A stretch of DNA of 64,000 nucleotides from Chelydra serpentina (lineage: Eukaryota; Chordata; Testudines; Chelydridae): contig JBAIAC010000132.1 in assembly GCA_037349315.1 (NCBI GenBank), positions 310,001 through 374,000 on the forward strand, read 5' to 3'. Each line of letters starts with the position of its first letter. Position 1 is the first letter of the stretch. Positions 32,960-43,970 of this stretch are shown here, piece by piece. A program made the position numbers and the translations under genes. The notes beneath the pieces were generated by a model that saw only the letters and a list, made by a program, of their open reading frames with translations, made no database searches and had not been told where the DNA came from.

Positions 32960-33790
32960 ATCAAAGATGGAATAAAAAGCTGAGCTTACTCCAGGGTGAG
33001 GAAAGAAAGGAGCCACCAACTCCCCCCAAAAATCTCAGTGCTCCAAAGAAAACCTGCCCCTGCTATCGGCATCACTGATGTGCTGGGGATATGACGGGAA
33101 AGGGACTGTCTGAATTGTCTAGGCAACATCATTAACCACAAACACACTGTCATCATTCTCCAGCCAGCAGGGAAATGAGCAGGAATTCTTGCTGTTCAGC
33201 CATGGACACACTTACACAATGGCACGGCAGTGAGTGTGTTATGGAAGCTGGTCTGAGGAAACAATAGGAAACGATCACTCAGTGAGAACAGAACTAGAGT
33301 GTAGTGAGAAAACTGCGCAAAGCCAGTAGTTGAGGTCGAGTGGTGAAGGCGATGGGCTAGAAATCCATTGGGGTTTCCCTGCACAGGTTCGAATCCTGTC
33401 AACTACGGAGGAACTTGTGGTTCTTTAGTTTCAGTCCCTGAGTATCCTTGGTGTCAAGGGGAGCTCGGTCTTGTCTCACTCTCAGGCTGTGTCCACACTA
33501 CAGAGTTATGCTGCTTTAGTTGAAGGGTTTCAATTAAACACTCTGCTCCTTGTGTCACTAGAGCGCATCCACTCTAGCAACTCTTGCGTCGCCCCAAAGA
33601 GCAGTGCATTGTGGGTAGCTATCGCACTGTGCAACTGGCCGCAGGGGGCTTTGGGAGGGGTTTGCAATGGCTCATGGGCCGGTGCAGCATCACATGATGC
33701 AGGTTTCTCTGTCCCATTGTTCCATGGGCAGCCTACTAGATTGCCAGCTGCTTCTCCACTGAAGTGTGTGTGGCGGGGCAGAGAGTGACA
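32960..33790 (+). repeat. tRNA-Ser module, inverted copy
   Basis: Reads as the reverse complement of the 17000-17545 and 46780-47990 modules, including a MITE-like part (AGGCTGTGTCCACACTACAG ... GTGCATTGTGGGTAGCTATC) beside the tRNA. Confidence 0.8.
33326..33407 (+). tRNA. tRNA-Ser(AGA)
   Basis: 82 nt: GTAGTTGAGGTCGAGTGG, anticodon AGA, B-box GGTTCGAATCC (consensus), acceptor paired. The A-box carries two changes from TGGCCGAGTGG and one stem pair is G-U. Confidence 0.82.
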
Positions 33791-33864
33791 CTATGCAAAA
33801 CAGATAAGTGTGGAGCAATGACACAGGAGAAAACCACACAATAGAAGCGTGTACAGAGATAGGG

Positions 33865-33990
33865 CAGGGAGGGACCCCGAGAGTCAGGACCAAGTATCCC
33901 TAGGTCATCCCCGACAGGTATTTGCATAACCCCTTCTTCAAATCCTCCAATGAAGGAGATTCTGCAACTTCCCATGGAGGCCACTGCCAT
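33865..33990 (-). mobile_element. CR1 3' fragment
   Basis: AGGTCATCCCCGACAGGTAT ... CCAATGAAGGAGATTCTGC matches the CR1 3' coding/UTR junction in minus orientation. Confidence 0.65.
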
Positions 33991-34004
33991 GCAATCGACA
34001 ATGC

Positions 34005-34340
34005 TTGGCTTGTGATTAAGGGCCAGGCTGTGACTCAGAAAATTTGGATTCAGTTGCAAGTTTGGCCCCATTATTCTCTGTGCAAACATGGACAAATGAC
34101 ATTGCATCTTTGGGCCTCAGTTTCCCCAGCTGTAAAATGGGAACCACCCTCCCACACTTCATCTATTTTGCCTGTGAGCTCTTGGCATCAAGGACTCTCA
34201 CTCTCACTATGAGTTGTACAACACCTGCAGAATCAGGGCCCCCATCCTTGGTTGGGGTTTCCGCAGTGCCTGGCACAACTGGGGCACCCACTCTTGGATG
34301 GGGTATCTGCAGGGGGATTAAAGGGCAGGGCTAACCATCA
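34005..34340 (+). mobile_element. tRNA-derived SINE fragment (MIR/CORE-like)
   Basis: Contains GGGCCTCAGTTTCCCCAGCT, GTAAAATGGGAACC and GTGAGCTCTTGGCATCAAGG, then AGTGCCTGGCACAACTGGGG, the body and tail of an old tRNA-derived SINE. The head is degraded. 34340-34600 shows nothing recognisable. Confidence 0.65.
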
Positions 34341-34599
34341 CGCTTCATGTCTCAAACTGCTCTGTGGCTGGGGGCTCAGGAGGGGCTGTTCCCATGTAAT
34401 AACGTATGGAAAGGGTCATTGTGCAGTCCGTGGGGAAGGGTTAGAGTTTCCTTTCCTATTTCTGGCATTGGCCACTACCACATACAGGATATCTGCTGGG
34501 GGAGGAGAAATACAAGGCTTAATGGGACCGTGGATCTGATCAGATGAGGCCAGGGGGGGGAGGGATTTAACCACCCCCAGCCCATAACCTCCAATATGC

Positions 34600-35190
34600 A
34601 GAATCATAGAACCATAGGACTGTAAGGGACCTTGAGAGGTCATCCAGTCCAGCCCCTGCACTCATAAGTATAATCTAGACCATCCCTGACAGGTGTTTGT
34701 CGAACCTGCTCTTAAAAACCTCCCCTGACAGAGATTCCACAACCTCCCTGGGGAATTCACTCCAGTGCTTAACAGCCCTGACAGACAGGGAGTTTTTCCT
34801 GATGTCCAACCTAAACCACCCTTGCTGCAATTTAAGCCCTTGGTTCTTGTCCTATCCTCAGATGAAGAATAATGTGTCCCCTCCCTCCTTGTAACAACCT
34901 TTTGTGTACTTGAAAACTGTGATCACGTCCCCTCTCGGTCATCTCTTCTCCAGACTAAACACACCCAATTGTTTTCAATCTTCCCTCACAGCTCACGTTT
35001 TCTAGAGCTTTCATCATTTTTGTTGCTCTTCTCTGCACTCTCTCCACTTTGTCCCCTTCTTTCCTGAAATGTGGTGCCCAGGATTGGACATAACACTCCA
35101 GCTGAGACCTTATCAGTGTGGACTCCCTCCAGAAACAAAGGACTGTGCTTAAAAAACCCAGGGAACACCTCAAAACCTCAGGAAACTGCA
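34600..35190 (-). mobile_element. CR1 3' fragment, another subfamily
   Basis: Minus-oriented, from ATCATAGAACCATAGGACTG (3' end) to the part encoding ECYVQSWAPHFRK and [12 protein letters not shown]2 frame is interrupted. It lies directly left of the second Phe-Val module. Confidence 0.9.
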
Positions 35191-35924
35191 ATATCTAAAA
35201 TTTGATAGCTGCGTTTAATGATTTAAAAAAAGAAAAGGATGCAAATAGGAGCAATTTGAGATCCACTCTCACAAATGAGAGGAAATGCCGGGTAGGCAGG
35301 TGGCAAGTAGCCCCAGCACCCGGAGTGCCGGGTGGGTGCATGGTGCAGCCCCCAGTGGCTCCAGCACCCAGGGCACCGGCCCCCACACCCTGAGTGCTCA
35401 GAGCACCAGAGGCCTGGCCCCCAGAGTTCAGAGCACTCTGCGTCGCGAGTACCAGCCCCTACCAGCCCCATGGAGTCATGGGCTGCAGGCCGCCCCCCTT
35501 AGCCCCTTTGGTATGACCCAGTATGGCCATTCTCCTGTTCTTACAAAGTGTGTGAGGGGCATTGAGGATCCAGATGGGGAAGGCAGGAGAGGGAGCTGGG
35601 TGCGGGGGGGAGTCTTGGAGAATTTGAGCTGCAGTAGCTGAAGCTGGGACAACAGGGTGGGGCGGCAAGTGGCGGCAGGACTCTTGCTGCCGGGGTCTAG
35701 CTGCCCAAATTCCTCCCCGTGCCACTGGGCCCCAGTCGCCTTCAGCCACCAGGTAAGCCAGGAACTAAGGCAGGAATGGGGTGAGGAATCAAGTCAAGCT
35801 GAGCAAGGCAGGAAAAAAAATTCAGCCTCCATGGGCCGCTCGCAATGACGTCCTTTTTGTGTGCCATGGCTGACAAAAACATCCCGGAGAGAGAAGCAGC
35901 AGGCCAGAAAAATGTCCTGTAGGG

Positions 35925-35997
35925 GCTGAAGTAGCTCAGTGGGGAGAGCGTTAGACTGAAGATCTAAAGGTCCCTGGTTCAATCCCAGGCTTTGGCA
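35925..35997 (+). tRNA. tRNA-Phe(GAA)
   Basis: 73 nt, GCTGAAGTAGCTCAGTGGG, anticodon loop CTGAAGA (GAA), B-box GGTTCAATCCC, discriminator A, TTTT at 36033-36036. Closer to the vertebrate consensus than the copy at 5007. Confidence 0.92.
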
Positions 35998-36346
35998 TGC
36001 TCTTTGGTCCCTTTGTGTGCAGGGGTGGGCTGTTTTCTCGAAGCACAGTGGTACCTCTACCCACCATGAGTCCCTCCTTGCAGGCTCCCCATCAGGAAAA
36101 GACAGTGGGGGCTTGTGCCCACCTGGGCTTTCCTTCTTCTCTTGCTCTTTCTCAGCAAGGGGAAGGAAAAGAAGCTCTCCTTCAAGCTGCAGTCACAAGG
36201 GCAAGAGAAGGTTGACTTCCTGAGCTCCGGCTCCAGTCCTTTGCTCTACCAGTTGATCTCTCGAAGGGCTGCTGCCACTTTCTCCAGGTTCGCCCATCGG
36301 TGTGTGCCAGCGTGAGCACCAGCCAAGTGGTGGACATTTGAAGGAA

Positions 36347-36419
36347 GTTTCTGTAGTGTAGTGGTTATCACGTTTGTGAAATACGCAAAAGGTCCCTGGC
36401 CTGAAACCAGGCAGAAACA
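36347..36419 (+). tRNA. tRNA-Val body with AAT (Ile) anticodon
   Basis: 73 nt with Val body and full acceptor pairing. The loop reads GAAATAC, giving AAT, an isoleucine anticodon, on a paired stem TTTGT/GCAAA. The B-box is GGCCTGAAACC, which should weaken TFIIIC binding. The relic at 5428 has the same loop, so the change predates the module duplication. Confidence 0.65.
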
Positions 36420-37054
36420 TGACAGTTAACGTTTCCCCCACTCCCCCAGCTGTCCAGCAAGGCACTCCTCCTTCTGCCACTGGCCTGTCCTTGGGATAAC
36501 CCCAACCCCTGCAGGACAGAGGGTGGGGAAATGAGCTGAGGAAGCGCCTTAGCATCAGCCAGGGAAATCTGGAGGATCTCGGCCAGTCACCTCCTGGAGC
36601 CTTGTGGCTTGGCCTCCTCTGCCCTTGGAGGTTGGCCTAGGGAGGCCGGTCTCCCTGCTGGCCTCCCTTGTGTGACTTGCCAAAGGAGGAAGTGAGGTGG
36701 GAATGGGGCAAAAGAGGAAGGTCGTGCTGAGGAAGGCAGGGCAGAAGCTAAGCGGCTCAGTGGGGTTAGTCGAGCGCCACCGTTCGTCCTGCCAAAGCCT
36801 GGGGAGGTGGGTTGGCTGCTGGGAGGTAGAATCCTGTGCCTGGGCCTGTCGTGCTGGGCTTTCTCCTGGGTGTGCAGCTGTGCCCTGAACTCACGAGTTT
36901 CCCTCGTTTCAGAGGCAACACGTGCAGAGGGCGGGATGTGGGGCCATGTGCCCACCTGGGTTAGCATCCCTGCTACAGCATGGGGTGCTGCCAGGCTCCC
37001 TCCCTGCACAGCAGCTGCTGGAGTTGGGTGGGTGGTGGGGTTTGGGGTGTAAGG

Positions 37055-37623
37055 TGTGACAAAGTAGGACTGTTGTTAAGGTTTCCCTGAGTACTGTGTG
37101 GGTGCCTCGGTTTCCCCTATGCGGGGCTTGAGTATCTAGGTGGTGGGACAACGGTGCATGATTGTTACAAAGCCCTAGAAGGCAGATGCCTGGACACAGA
37201 GAATGGCTCTGTCTCCTGGCAAGAGATGGCCCGGCCCCTCCCCCGGCAAAGGTATGAGCTGAAGGTGTGGGAACAAAAGGATCAGGTGACCTTCTGGCCC
37301 GGGAAGCAGACAAAGGGGGAGGAGGGGCTGGAGAGTTTCAGTTTGGAGCTGGCTTGGGAAGAGGAAGGGAGGGGGGCAGACAGGGTCTGGCCTCCCTGCC
37401 CCGTTTGGAGCTGTGGGGCGAAATGGAGGGAGCCCCAGGCTGGGGTCTAAGCTCCCTGCCCCCAGGAAGGACACGACTGAGGGGTCCTGGATGTACTGAC
37501 AAGCTCTGGTTGGACTGTGTTCCTGGCATCTCTAATAAACCTTCTGTTCTACTGGCTGGCTGAGACTCCCAGTGAATCCGGGGAAGAGGGGTGCAGGGCC
37601 GGACTCCCTTATACTCCGTGACA
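37055..37623 (+). mobile_element. Solo LTR-like element, TSD TAAGG
   Basis: 569 bp starting TGTGACAAAGTAGG and ending ACTCCGTGACA, flanked by TAAGG on both sides (37050-37054 and 37624-37628). Contains AATAAA near 37531. The structure (TG...CA ends, 5-bp duplication, single polyadenylation signal, no ORF) fits a solo LTR. Confidence 0.85.
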
Positions 37624-37837
37624 TAAGGCTCTGGGAAGGAGTTGGGGTGGTGGGTGTAGGATCTGAACTGGGGCAGAGGAGATGCTCTAAGCGGATGGGA
37701 GAGAGCTGCCCTGTCCGTGTAGTAAATCCACCTCCCCGAGAGGTGGGAGCTATGTCAGTGGGAGAAGCGATGTCGGTGGGTGTGCAAGCTGTTCTGTTTA
37801 CACGTCTAGATAATGTTTAAACAAATATGTGCAGCAT

Positions 37838-37909
37838 GGGGGTATAGCTCAGTGGTAGAGTGTTTGACTGCAGCTCAGGTGGTTCTTGGTTCAAATCCAA
37901 GTACCCCCT
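37838..37909 (+). tRNA. tRNA-Cys(GCA), copy 3
   Basis: 72 nt, perfect GGGGGTA/TACCCCC acceptor, anticodon GCA, B-box GGTTCAAATCC. Confidence 0.92.
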
Positions 37910-37992
37910 TAAAAACTCCCCTCCTTTAACAAAAAAGTTGCATATCCATTTCCATTACGTTCAGGAGTTCCACCGAATGGGGATGCCTGAAA

Positions 37993-38115
37993 TAGGGTGA
38001 CGAGACAGCAAATGTGAAAAGTCGGAACGGGGGTGGGGGTTAATAGGAGCCTATATAAGAAAAAGACCCCGAAATTGGAACTGTCCCTATAAAATCAGGA
38101 CATATGGTCACCCTA
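37993..38115 (+). mobile_element. hAT-type MITE beside tRNA-Cys copy 3
   Basis: 123 bp, TAGGGTGACGAGACAGC to ATGGTCACCCTA, flanked on both sides by GCCTGAAA, an exact 8-bp target duplication. Same site as the element at 10214. Confidence 0.9.
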
Positions 38116-38119
38116 GCCT

Positions 38120-38640
38120 GAAATGGATGGAAACACTCCACGTTTTCCTGTGCAAATGCATAAAAACCTGGCAAACACGTCCCTCGGTGCATCTAAACTG
38201 TGATAAAAGCCCTGCGGCCGGCTGGCCTGGATCGTCTGACTTGGACGTCTCGGTCTCAGGTTGTGGGGCTAAAAACTGCAGTGTGGACATTTGGCTCAGG
38301 CTGGAGCCCGGCCTCGGAGACCCTCACCCCTCGTGGGATCTCAGAGGCTGGGCTCAAGCCCAAGCGTCTACACTGTCATTTTATAGCCCTGCAGCACAAG
38401 CCCCACAAGCCTGGATCAGCTGAGCCAGGGTTTGAGAACAGTGACTTGGGTGTGTTAATGGCAGTGTAGACGTAACACTAGGCTATGTCCACACTGCAAT
38501 GAACACCCAGGGCTCCCCCGTGCCAGCTCAGGCTCCCAGGGCTTGGGCTGTGGGGTGGTAAATTTGCAGTGTAGACATCTCGGCTCAGGCTCAGTACCGG
38601 GCTCTGCGACCCCACGAGGTTGGGAGGGAGTTTAGCAAGC
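38120..38640. repeat. MITE-like DNA, TGCAGTGTAGAC family
   Basis: Contains AACTGCAGTGTGGACATTTG, GCGTCTACACTGTCATTTTA and GGCTATGTCCACACTGCAAT, inverted halves of a dispersed element. A copy occupies 45180-45660 and a piece lies at 10460-10550. No gene. Confidence 0.7.
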
Positions 38641-39002
38641 GACAAAGGGAAATCGGTCGTGGAGTATTACCCTGGGCTCACTGGCAGTTCCCCATTGGTC
38701 TGTCTGCTTTGGGGCAGGGACCATAACACGTCCTGCTGCATTCGTTATTTCAAAGGGTGGTTTAGGATTTTCAGTCTCAGACACGGTGCACAAAGCAGGA
38801 CTCCACCCTCGGCGTAAACGAAATGAGCCGCCCACAGATTCTGGCAGCCACAAGGAGCCATTTGGTGTGAGAGTCAGACCTGCCCCTGTCCCAGAGGGAG
38901 GGGTCGTCTGGGAGGGGACTGGCACACGGACCTATCAGCTCTTAACTCCCAAACTTTCAGTAACTCTGTTATCAGTGCCTGGGAGTGTAATTTAAACCAT
39001 AA

Positions 39003-39085
39003 AAACAGCCACACTGGGCTAGACCAAAGGCCCATCTAGCTCTGTATCTTCTCTTCTGACAGTAGCCAATGCCAGGTGCCCCAAA
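39003..39085 (-). mobile_element. CR1 3' tail next to tRNA-Thr(TGT)
   Basis: Inverted equivalent of 8230-8315 (AAAAACAGCCACACTGGGCT ... AGTAGCCAATGCCAGGTGCC). Confidence 0.8.
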
Positions 39086-39097
39086 AGCCACTCAACA

Positions 39098-39171
39098 AGG
39101 CACCACTGGGAGTTGAACCCAGGATCTCCTGTTTACAAGACAGGGGCTTTAACCAGCTAAGCCATGGTGCC
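39098..39171 (-). tRNA. tRNA-Thr(TGT), copy 1
   Basis: 74 nt on the minus strand: GGCACCATGGCTTAGCTGG, loop CTTGTAA (TGT), acceptor fully paired, TTTT on the minus strand at 39083-39086. Confidence 0.9.
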
Positions 39172-39489
39172 TGCCTGTGACTAGTGTCTGGTGTCTGCCC
39201 ACACCTGACTCCCTGCCAGACCCCACCTGGGCCTTTGCTTGTGTTTGGATTCTGCAAAGCAGAGGAGCAGGGGAAGTTTTCCTGGCAAGCTGTGTGTGTG
39301 TGAATCCTTGGCCAGGTCAACACTACAAAGTTACTTCAGCATCATTATATTGCTCAGGCATGTGAAAAACACACGATGCTCCCTCAGTCGGGTGCACACA
39401 CGGCAATGCCACGTCCGGCAACAAAACTGCCCTGTTCTGGCGACATAATAAAACCACCTCGACGAGAGGCCTGGAGCTTTTTGCAGCAA

Positions 39490-39770
39490 ATTTAAAGTGA
39501 CACATACCCATCCCCCCATCCCCCAGTCCTGACTCCTGTACCACCCCACAACCCCAGTCCTGACTCCTGCACCCCCCCCACATCCCCACCCCCCGCCCCA
39601 TTCCTACCTGAACCCCTCGCACCAAACGGGAGCTGCCCCAGGTCAGTGCTCCACACCCCAACCTCCTGCCCCAACCCTGAGCCCCCTCCCTCACCCTGGC
39701 TCCTGGCCAGACCCTGCACCCCAACCCCCAGCCTGCTCCTGCACCCTAACTCCCTTCCTCCTTTGCCCCA
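39490..39770. other. C-rich stretch, no gene
   Basis: Repeated CCCCAGTCCTGACTCCTG-type and CCCCAACC-type units. Resembles the mirror image of the G-rich repeat at 43.4-43.95 kb. No coding evidence. Confidence 0.55.
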
Positions 39771-40310
39771 TTCCCGCCTCACTTCCTCCTTTGGCAAGTC
39801 ACACAAGGGAGGCCAGCAGGAGGAAACGGCCTCCCTAGGCCAACCTCCAAGGGCTGAGGAGGCCAAGACACAAGGCTCCAAGAGGTGACTGGCTGAGACC
39901 CTCCAGATTTCCCTGGCTGATGCTAAGGCGCTTTCTCAGCTCATTTCACCAGCCTGTCCTGCAGGGTTGGGGTTATCCCAAGGACAGGCCAGTGGCAGAA
40001 GGAGGAGTGTCTTGCTGGACAGTTAGGGGAGTGGGGAAAAGTTAACTGTCATGTTTCTGCCTGGTTTCAAACCAGGGACTTTTTGCCTGTTAGGCAAACG
40101 TGATAACACTACACGACAGAAACTTCCTTCAAATGCCAACCACTTGGCTGGTGCTCACGCTGGCACACACCGATGGGCAAACTTGGAAAAAGTGGGTTAC
40201 CTGGTGGCTGCAGGCGATGGGGGCCCAGCGGCACGGGGAGGAATTTGGGCAGCTAGACCCCGGCAGCAAGAGTCCTGCCGCCACTTGCCGCCCCACCCTG
40301 TTCTCCGGGC
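39770..40310 (-). repeat. Val half of the Phe-Val module, inverted copy 3
   Basis: Reverse complement of about 5400-5790 and, beyond the tRNA, of 4735-4800. The Phe gene between these parts is missing. Confidence 0.8.
40052..40123 (-). tRNA. tRNA-Val(AAC)
   Basis: 72 nt on the minus strand: GTTTCTGTCGTGTAGTG, loop CTAACAG (AAC), B-box GGTTTGAAACC, acceptor paired, TTTT at 40037-40040 on the minus strand. One G is missing from the D loop compared with other Val genes. Confidence 0.78.
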
Positions 40311-40613
40311 TTCACCCACTGGCAGTTTCTTACATCAGAGACACTGTCCCCAAGCAGGACTAATGCTGAGACCTGGTGATCAGTGATCTCAGATCTGTTG
40401 GGCTGCAGCAAGACTCGAAATTGAGTCTCAATCAGCTCGGTTGTTACACAGCGAAGAACAAAAGGGTCAAATGGTGCCTGGGCCCCTTAAGAAGAACCCA
40501 GCCCATCAAGTACCAGCACTTGGCTCTCCCCTCTCTCAACTCCACTTAGCATTGTTTGGAGTCAATCCTTGCCTCTGTGAGCCTGGGGACGGGGAGAAGA
40601 GCCCTGAACAAGG

Positions 40614-40707
40614 GCTCCAGTGGCGCAGTGGGTTAGTGCACAGTACTTATACGGCAGTGCTGAGCGGAGACACGCTGAGGTTGTGAGTTCGAGCCTCACC
40701 TGGAGCA
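40614..40707 (+). tRNA. tRNA-Ile(TAT) with 20-nt intron
   Basis: 94 nt: GCTCCAGTGGCGCAGTGG, anticodon TAT, a 20-base intron at 40652-40671 one base 3' of the anticodon, B-box GAGTTCGAGCCTC, acceptor GCTCCAG/CTGGAGC fully paired, TTTT at 40712-40715. Intron position is canonical for this isoacceptor. Pair 31-39 is A-C after splicing. Confidence 0.9.
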
Positions 40708-40980
40708 CTGGTTTTCATTAACCCAATGGCTTTGCCCCTTATTTGGCCCTTTGGAACCTAGAATTCCCTCCCAGGGGACACAGGGGGGGAGGAATCAAAA
40801 ATGCCCCTTCACTTATCACCTCCTCTGCAGAGTGCAGGTCAGACACCACAAATCTACAATCCTCCCTCCCTCACCTGCCCCTCTGCCAGGATCTCTCAAG
40901 CAGAGCCCAGAGCGCTGCCCATCCATTGAGCCCCCCGACACCCTGTCAATCTTTGCTCCCCAAATCCTCCTTTGTACATG

Positions 40981-41492
40981 TGTCACAGAGTATAGGGGAG
41001 TCCGGCCCTGCACCCCTCTTCCCTGGATTCACTGGGAGTCTCAACCAGCCAGTAGAACAGAAGGTTTATTAGAGCTGCCAGGAACACAGTCCAACCAGAG
41101 CTTGTCAGTACATCCAGGATCCCTCAGTCGGGTCCTTCCGGGGGGCAGGGAGCTGAGACCCCAGCCTGGGGGCTCCCTGCATTTCGCCCCACAGCTCCAA
41201 ATGGGGCAGGGAGGCAGACCCTGTCTGCCCCCCTCCCCTCCTCTTCCCAAGCCAGCTCCAAACTGAAAACACACAGACAAAAGCTCCAGGAGGCTCTTCC
41301 CCTCCCCCCGGGGCTCCTCCTCTCACCTTTTGTCCGTTCTCCCAGCCAAAGGTGTCACCTCCCAACCCCCATCCTGGCTCATGTTACAGCCCCAGGTAAA
41401 GTCTCCCTTTCCTAATGCAATGCCGCAGGTCCCAGGGAACCTCCCCCACAAACCTCCCAGGTTGAATCCACCTCACTCTCTGCTCCGTCACA
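40981..41492 (-). mobile_element. Solo LTR-like element, TSD ACATG
   Basis: 512 bp with ends TGTCACAGAG and GCTCCGTCACA as read on the plus strand; ACATG flanks both sides (40976-40980, 41493-41497). The polyadenylation region is on the minus strand (GGTTTATTAG near 41066). Confidence 0.9.
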
Positions 41493-41502
41493 ACATGTGC
41501 CT

Positions 41503-41575
41503 GCTAAGGGCCACCGGGTGGCCACTTGGGGTAACGCACACAGCGTCTCCCTCAGAGCAACAGTGACACCGGGTA
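41503..41575 (+). repeat. Single unit of the 57-bp minisatellite
   Basis: GGGTGGCCACTTGGGGTAAC and CACACAGCGTCTCCCTCAG, one diverged unit plus a partial one, with the CACGTG core mutated to CACTTG. Confidence 0.85.
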
Positions 41576-41632
41576 TATATATCATATATACATTTATAAG
41601 CATCTCCCCATAAAGCCTTATGGGGTACACTG

Positions 41633-41633
<1 letters not shown>

Positions 41634-41730
<97 letters not shown>

Positions 41731-41757
41731 CACACACACACACACACACACACACAC
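41634..41757. repeat. (CA)n microsatellite, about 60 repeats
   Basis: One AA interruption near 41729 in an otherwise pure dinucleotide run of about 124 bases. Confidence 0.97.
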
Positions 41758-42483
41758 CTCTACACCTCTCCTGGTGGTGGGAGGGGAACAGGGGAAAGGA
41801 CAAAAGAAGTAAGAGCTGAAGAGAAAGGAGGGAGGGATGGAGGAAAAGGTCAAACAAAAAGGACAAACCCTAATGTCCCCAGTGATTCTGAGGGACAAAT
41901 CCTAAGTGGGGAATAAAATTCTGCCACCTGAAGCGACTGTTTTCCATGCCTGGAATTCAGCTGGCACTGGATGGGTCAGACTGAACAGGTCCAAACCTCT
42001 CGGAGGCTCTTACCTGCTAACCAGGGACGTCTGTTTTCTAGGAAAGTCCGTAAAAGCAAAGGAGAAAACTCCAAAGAGGTTCCTCCTGGCGCTCACATAC
42101 GTGAACCCTAATACTCTCTCAGTCCTCCGAGAGAGACCCTCGACAAGGAGACTTGCTGAAGCAAAGCCATGGGGGTCTCCGAGGTTTCCCTGGCCCCTCG
42201 CCCCTGGCCTGGCCTGGCTGATGTCAGCATCTCTCTGTGAGGTCACCGCCTCCCACCACCTTTGACCAATAGGCCGAGGTCCTGCAAACGGCCTTTGTGA
42301 TGTCACTGCCACACCCCTCCCCTGCCGTGCTAATGTCCTGCCGCTGGCCAGACACTTGGGAGGTTTGAGCTACTCCCTGGGGATCACCCCACTCAATGAG
42401 TGTTCATTCTAGGAAGCAAGCCGGCTAGACAGTAAAACATCAGAGGCTGCTCCCAATGCTACACTCACTTTTTCAGAAATTAG

Positions 42484-42800
42484 TAGACTTTATGGTCAGA
42501 AGAGACCATTAGAGCATCTAATCTGACCCCCTGCATCTCACAGGCCTCCTGTGTACCACAAGAGCTACTTTGGGGCAAATACATTCCAGAAAGGCATCTA
42601 GTCTTCATTAAATGACATCAAGAGATGGAGAATCCACCACTTCCCTTGGTACCTTGTTCCTGTGGTGAATCATCCTCACTGTTGAATAATCCTTCCTGAT
42701 TTGTAATGTGTCTCTTTTTACCTTCCAGCCATTGGATCTCGTTATGCCTTTCTCTGCTAGATTAAAGAGCCCTTTAATACCCAATATTTTCTCTCCATTA
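42484..42800 (-). mobile_element. CR1 3' fragment
   Basis: GGTCAGAAGAGACCATTAGA ... CATCTAATCTGACCCCCTGC ... ATTAAAGAGCCCTTTAATAC, the 3' part of a CR1 subfamily in minus orientation. The flanking 41760-42480 and 42800-43390 stretches show no gene. Confidence 0.75.
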
Positions 42801-43394
42801 AGGCACCGGCTTGTCTGCCCCCCTCTGGGAGCTGAGAAGCTTTTTCAGACTCTCCCCCACTAGATGAGTCCAGCAGCACCTGCCCATGGTGGGAGACTCC
42901 TAAATTCCACCCTCCCTCCCTGGCTTCTCTGACCAACTGATGGCGACAGCGTTCTCAGCCAACCCCAGCTCTCTGGTCTAGAAAGCAGCATCTAACCGGC
43001 CTTGGAACAGCTCCGGTTTTCTCGCTGGAGATATAATAAACCAGGAAAGAAGGTAAATGTCAGAAATGGAACCTCAGCTCGCAAATAAACACCCTCGGGG
43101 ATCCTTCTACACTCAGGGTATGTCTATGTTATGAAATTATGTCAAATGTATAGAAGTCGAGCTTCTATAGAAAGAGATTTTATACTGTCGATTGTGTGTG
43201 TCCCCACTAAGCAGGAGGATTTCGAGTTAGTGGGGCCCTGTGCGTGGCTTAATTTTCAGGGCCCCCCCTTGGGACACATCCGAGAAAAAGAACATTCTCT
43301 CCCATCTCCCCCCATTGTTCTTTTTTCTTCTTTACCCTCCTCCTATACTATCAGTAATGGGAAGTGAAGGAACATCAAGTGAGTTACCTTGATT

Positions 43395-43970
43395 GGGGCA
43401 GGGGGTTGGGGTGTAGGAGGGGTGGTGGGGGTCAGGTTTTGGGAAGGAGTTTGGGTGGTTGGGTGAGGGCTCTGGGCTGGGGCAGGGGCAGGGGAGTGAG
43501 GGCTCTGGGAGGAAGTTTGGGTGTGGTATGTGGGCTCTGGGGTGGGGTAGGGCAGGGGGTTGGGGTGGGGGGCTGAGGGGGCCTCTGGGAAGGAGTTTGG
43601 GTGTGGTATGGGGGCTGTGGGCTGGGGCAGGGGGTTGGGGTGGGGGGCTGAGGGGTGAGGGCTCTGGGCAGGAGTTTGGGTGTGGTATGGGGGCTCTGGG
43701 CGAGGGCAGGGGGTTGGGGTGGGGGGCTGAGGGGTGAGGGCTCTGGGCAGGAGTTTGGGTGTGGTATGGGGCTGTGGGCTGGGGCAGGGGGTTGGGGTGG
43801 GGGGCTGAGGGGGGCTCTGGGCAGGAGTTTGGATGTGGTATGGGGGCTGTGGGCTGGGGCAGGGGTTGGGGTGGGGGGCTGAGGGGGGCTCTGGGCAGGA
43901 GTTTGGATGTGATATGCGGCTCTGGGCGAGGGCAGGGGGTTGGGGTGCAGGAAGGGGTTGGGAGGTGGCA
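43395..43970 (+). repeat. G-rich minisatellite, about 7 units
   Basis: Units of roughly 70-80 bp with AGGAGTTTGGGTGTGGTATG, GGGCTGTGGGCTGGGGCAGG and GGGTTGGGGTGGGGGGCTGA. Long ORFs on the minus strand (HPNSCPEPP repeats) are artefacts. Confidence 0.9.

Larger units (their letters stand above)
35257..36807 (+). repeat. tRNA Phe-Val module, copy 2
   Basis: Direct duplicate of 4331-5887, about 31 kb away, with few differences, so the duplication is recent relative to most repeats here. The left boundary matches the point where the full-length CR1 ends in copy 1. Confidence 0.85.
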
